Assembly (NCBI GenBank): GCA_030691545.1
Contig: JAUYEE010000143.1
Span: forward strand, 1-64,000
From: a bacterium
GTDB lineage: Bacteria; Auribacterota; JABMQX01
Reading direction: 5' to 3'
DNA: 64,000 nucleotides
The first letter of the stretch is position 1. Every line of letters begins with the position of its first letter. This document shows, piece after piece, positions 63,400 through 64,000 of this stretch. The notes beneath the pieces were generated by a model that saw only the letters and a program-made list of their open reading frames with translations, did no database searches and was not told where the DNA came from. Both the position numbers and the translations under genes were made by a program.

Positions 63400-64000
63400 T
63401 CATTCCGGCGAAAGCGTGCCGCCTTCAGCCAGTTTCCAGGTCTTTCCGCCAAGCCATTTGTTGACATCAGCTTTCGAATCATAATAAATGGTATGGCCGT
63501 TATCGTGGATATTGGCCAAAGTAACATCCTGATCTGTTAGACTGGTCAGATAAGAAGTTCCCGTTACTTCCCATACACTGGTTGCATCCAGAGTAAGTGC
63601 CATTACTTTGGCGGTACCTTCGGCATTAATCGTCCCTTTCAGAGTCGTTTTGTTCTGCAGAATGGCAGTAACCGAGCTAATATTGTCACATACAATATCT
63701 CCGGTAAGGATCTCGCCGTCAGCCTTGAAGGTAAGCCGGCCACCATTGGAACCCGTATTGCCCCACCGGCCCGCGGCTGCATTAATCAGTGTACCCGAAG
63801 CGGCACTTAGCTTGGCACCGTCCCTGATATCGACGACTGCAGAGGTATTAGTGATATAGAACATCGGACCTTCGGTTGCTGTCAGCGAGCCGCCGGTCAT
63901 AGTCAGTACGCTGGTCCCAATCCCGGCGTCGCCGGAGAAGCTCTGATACAGCATGGCGCCGCATTGTTTTAAGCATGACAGGGTTGTATTGGTCAACGTA
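63400..64000 (-). CDS. C-terminal part of a second beta-helix protein (start off the window)
   Basis: 200 codons open to the window edge. Beta-coil pattern (GTSVLTMTGGSLTATEGPMFYITNTSAVVDIRDGAKLSAASG, GEILTGDIVCDNISSVTAILQNKTTLKGTI) and an end VWEVTGTSYLTSLTDQ that recalls [16 protein letters not shown] in 59481-61406. Same A/T-richer look. The two probably derive from one family, carried on both sides of the sialate esterase gene. The 55 bases to 63345 are spacer. Confidence 0.7.
   Translation of the reverse strand, partial: TLTNTTLSCLKQCGAMLYQSFSGDAGIGTSVLTMTGGSLTATEGPMFYITNTSAVVDIRDGAKLSAASGTLINAAAGRWGNTGSNGGRLTFKADGEILTGDIVCDNISSVTAILQNKTTLKGTINAEGTAKVMALTLDATSVWEVTGTSYLTSLTDQDVTLANIHDNGHTIYYDSKADVNKWLGGKTWKLAEGGTLSPE

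Overview
The window looks like chromosome of an uncultured, GC-rich, diderm bacterium with a Planctomycetota/Verrucomicrobiota/Lentisphaerota-like gene content. The diderm state is shown by bamD, an LptE-like lipoprotein and mreC/mreD/PBP2. The phylum-level guess rests on Tat-exported Gfo/Idh/MocA and DUF362 proteins, CotH/lamin-tail/EF-hand exoproteins, DUF1566 (Lcl) proteins, beta-helix exoproteins and a sialate O-acetylesterase. Taxonomy is inferred from content only.

Housekeeping blocks: nth (0.8-1.5 kb); a GHMP-kinase/nucleotidyltransferase fusion, then mutL-miaA-hflX with overlapping stops and starts (7.3-13.6 kb); radC-mreC-mreD-mrdA (17.4-21.2 kb); deoC, a TPR protein and an ECF sigma/anti-sigma operon (32-36.5 kb); bamD-lptE-holA facing rpsT (43.8-46.8 kb). 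Secreted or surface proteins occupy both ends: a ChW-repeat protein and a beta-helix protein on the left, and on the right (48-64 kb) a glycosidase-like TIM barrel, a DUF1566 protein, two CotH kinases, DUF362, a sialate esterase and two beta-helix proteins.

Accessory DNA is interleaved. (1) 13.6-17.3 kb: a coupled operon of a 56-aa protein, a Fic AMPylator, a 52-aa paralogue of the first small protein and a membrane-anchored HerA-like ATPase, ending in a truncated DUF1156 methyltransferase start; it reads as a defence or conflict operon with no name I know. (2) 24-32 kb: a single-chain restriction-modification enzyme, three stranded copies of a methyltransferase C-terminal tail, a DUF4258/DUF2283 pair, an AAA ATPase with an unknown partner, an antitoxin/Doc pair (doc frameshifted) and a DUF433/DUF5615 pair. 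The last two pairs are bracketed by direct repeats that match the 3' end of the neighbouring TPR gene and carry the same strong promoter. (3) 37.7-43.1 kb: a second restriction-modification enzyme, split by a tandem repeat array, whose C-terminal half carries an in-frame REP-associated (RAYT) transposase. (4) 46.9-47.8 kb: dead remnants of an IS66 transposase and of an integron integrase; the integrase has two in-frame stops and lost catalytic residues.

REP-like palindromes recur throughout (1.7, 2.4, 27.6, 36.7, 38.4, 39.3, 40.4-40.9 and 43.3 kb) alongside two RAYT genes, one free-standing and one inside the split restriction enzyme, so REP/RAYT activity seems to have shaped the locus.
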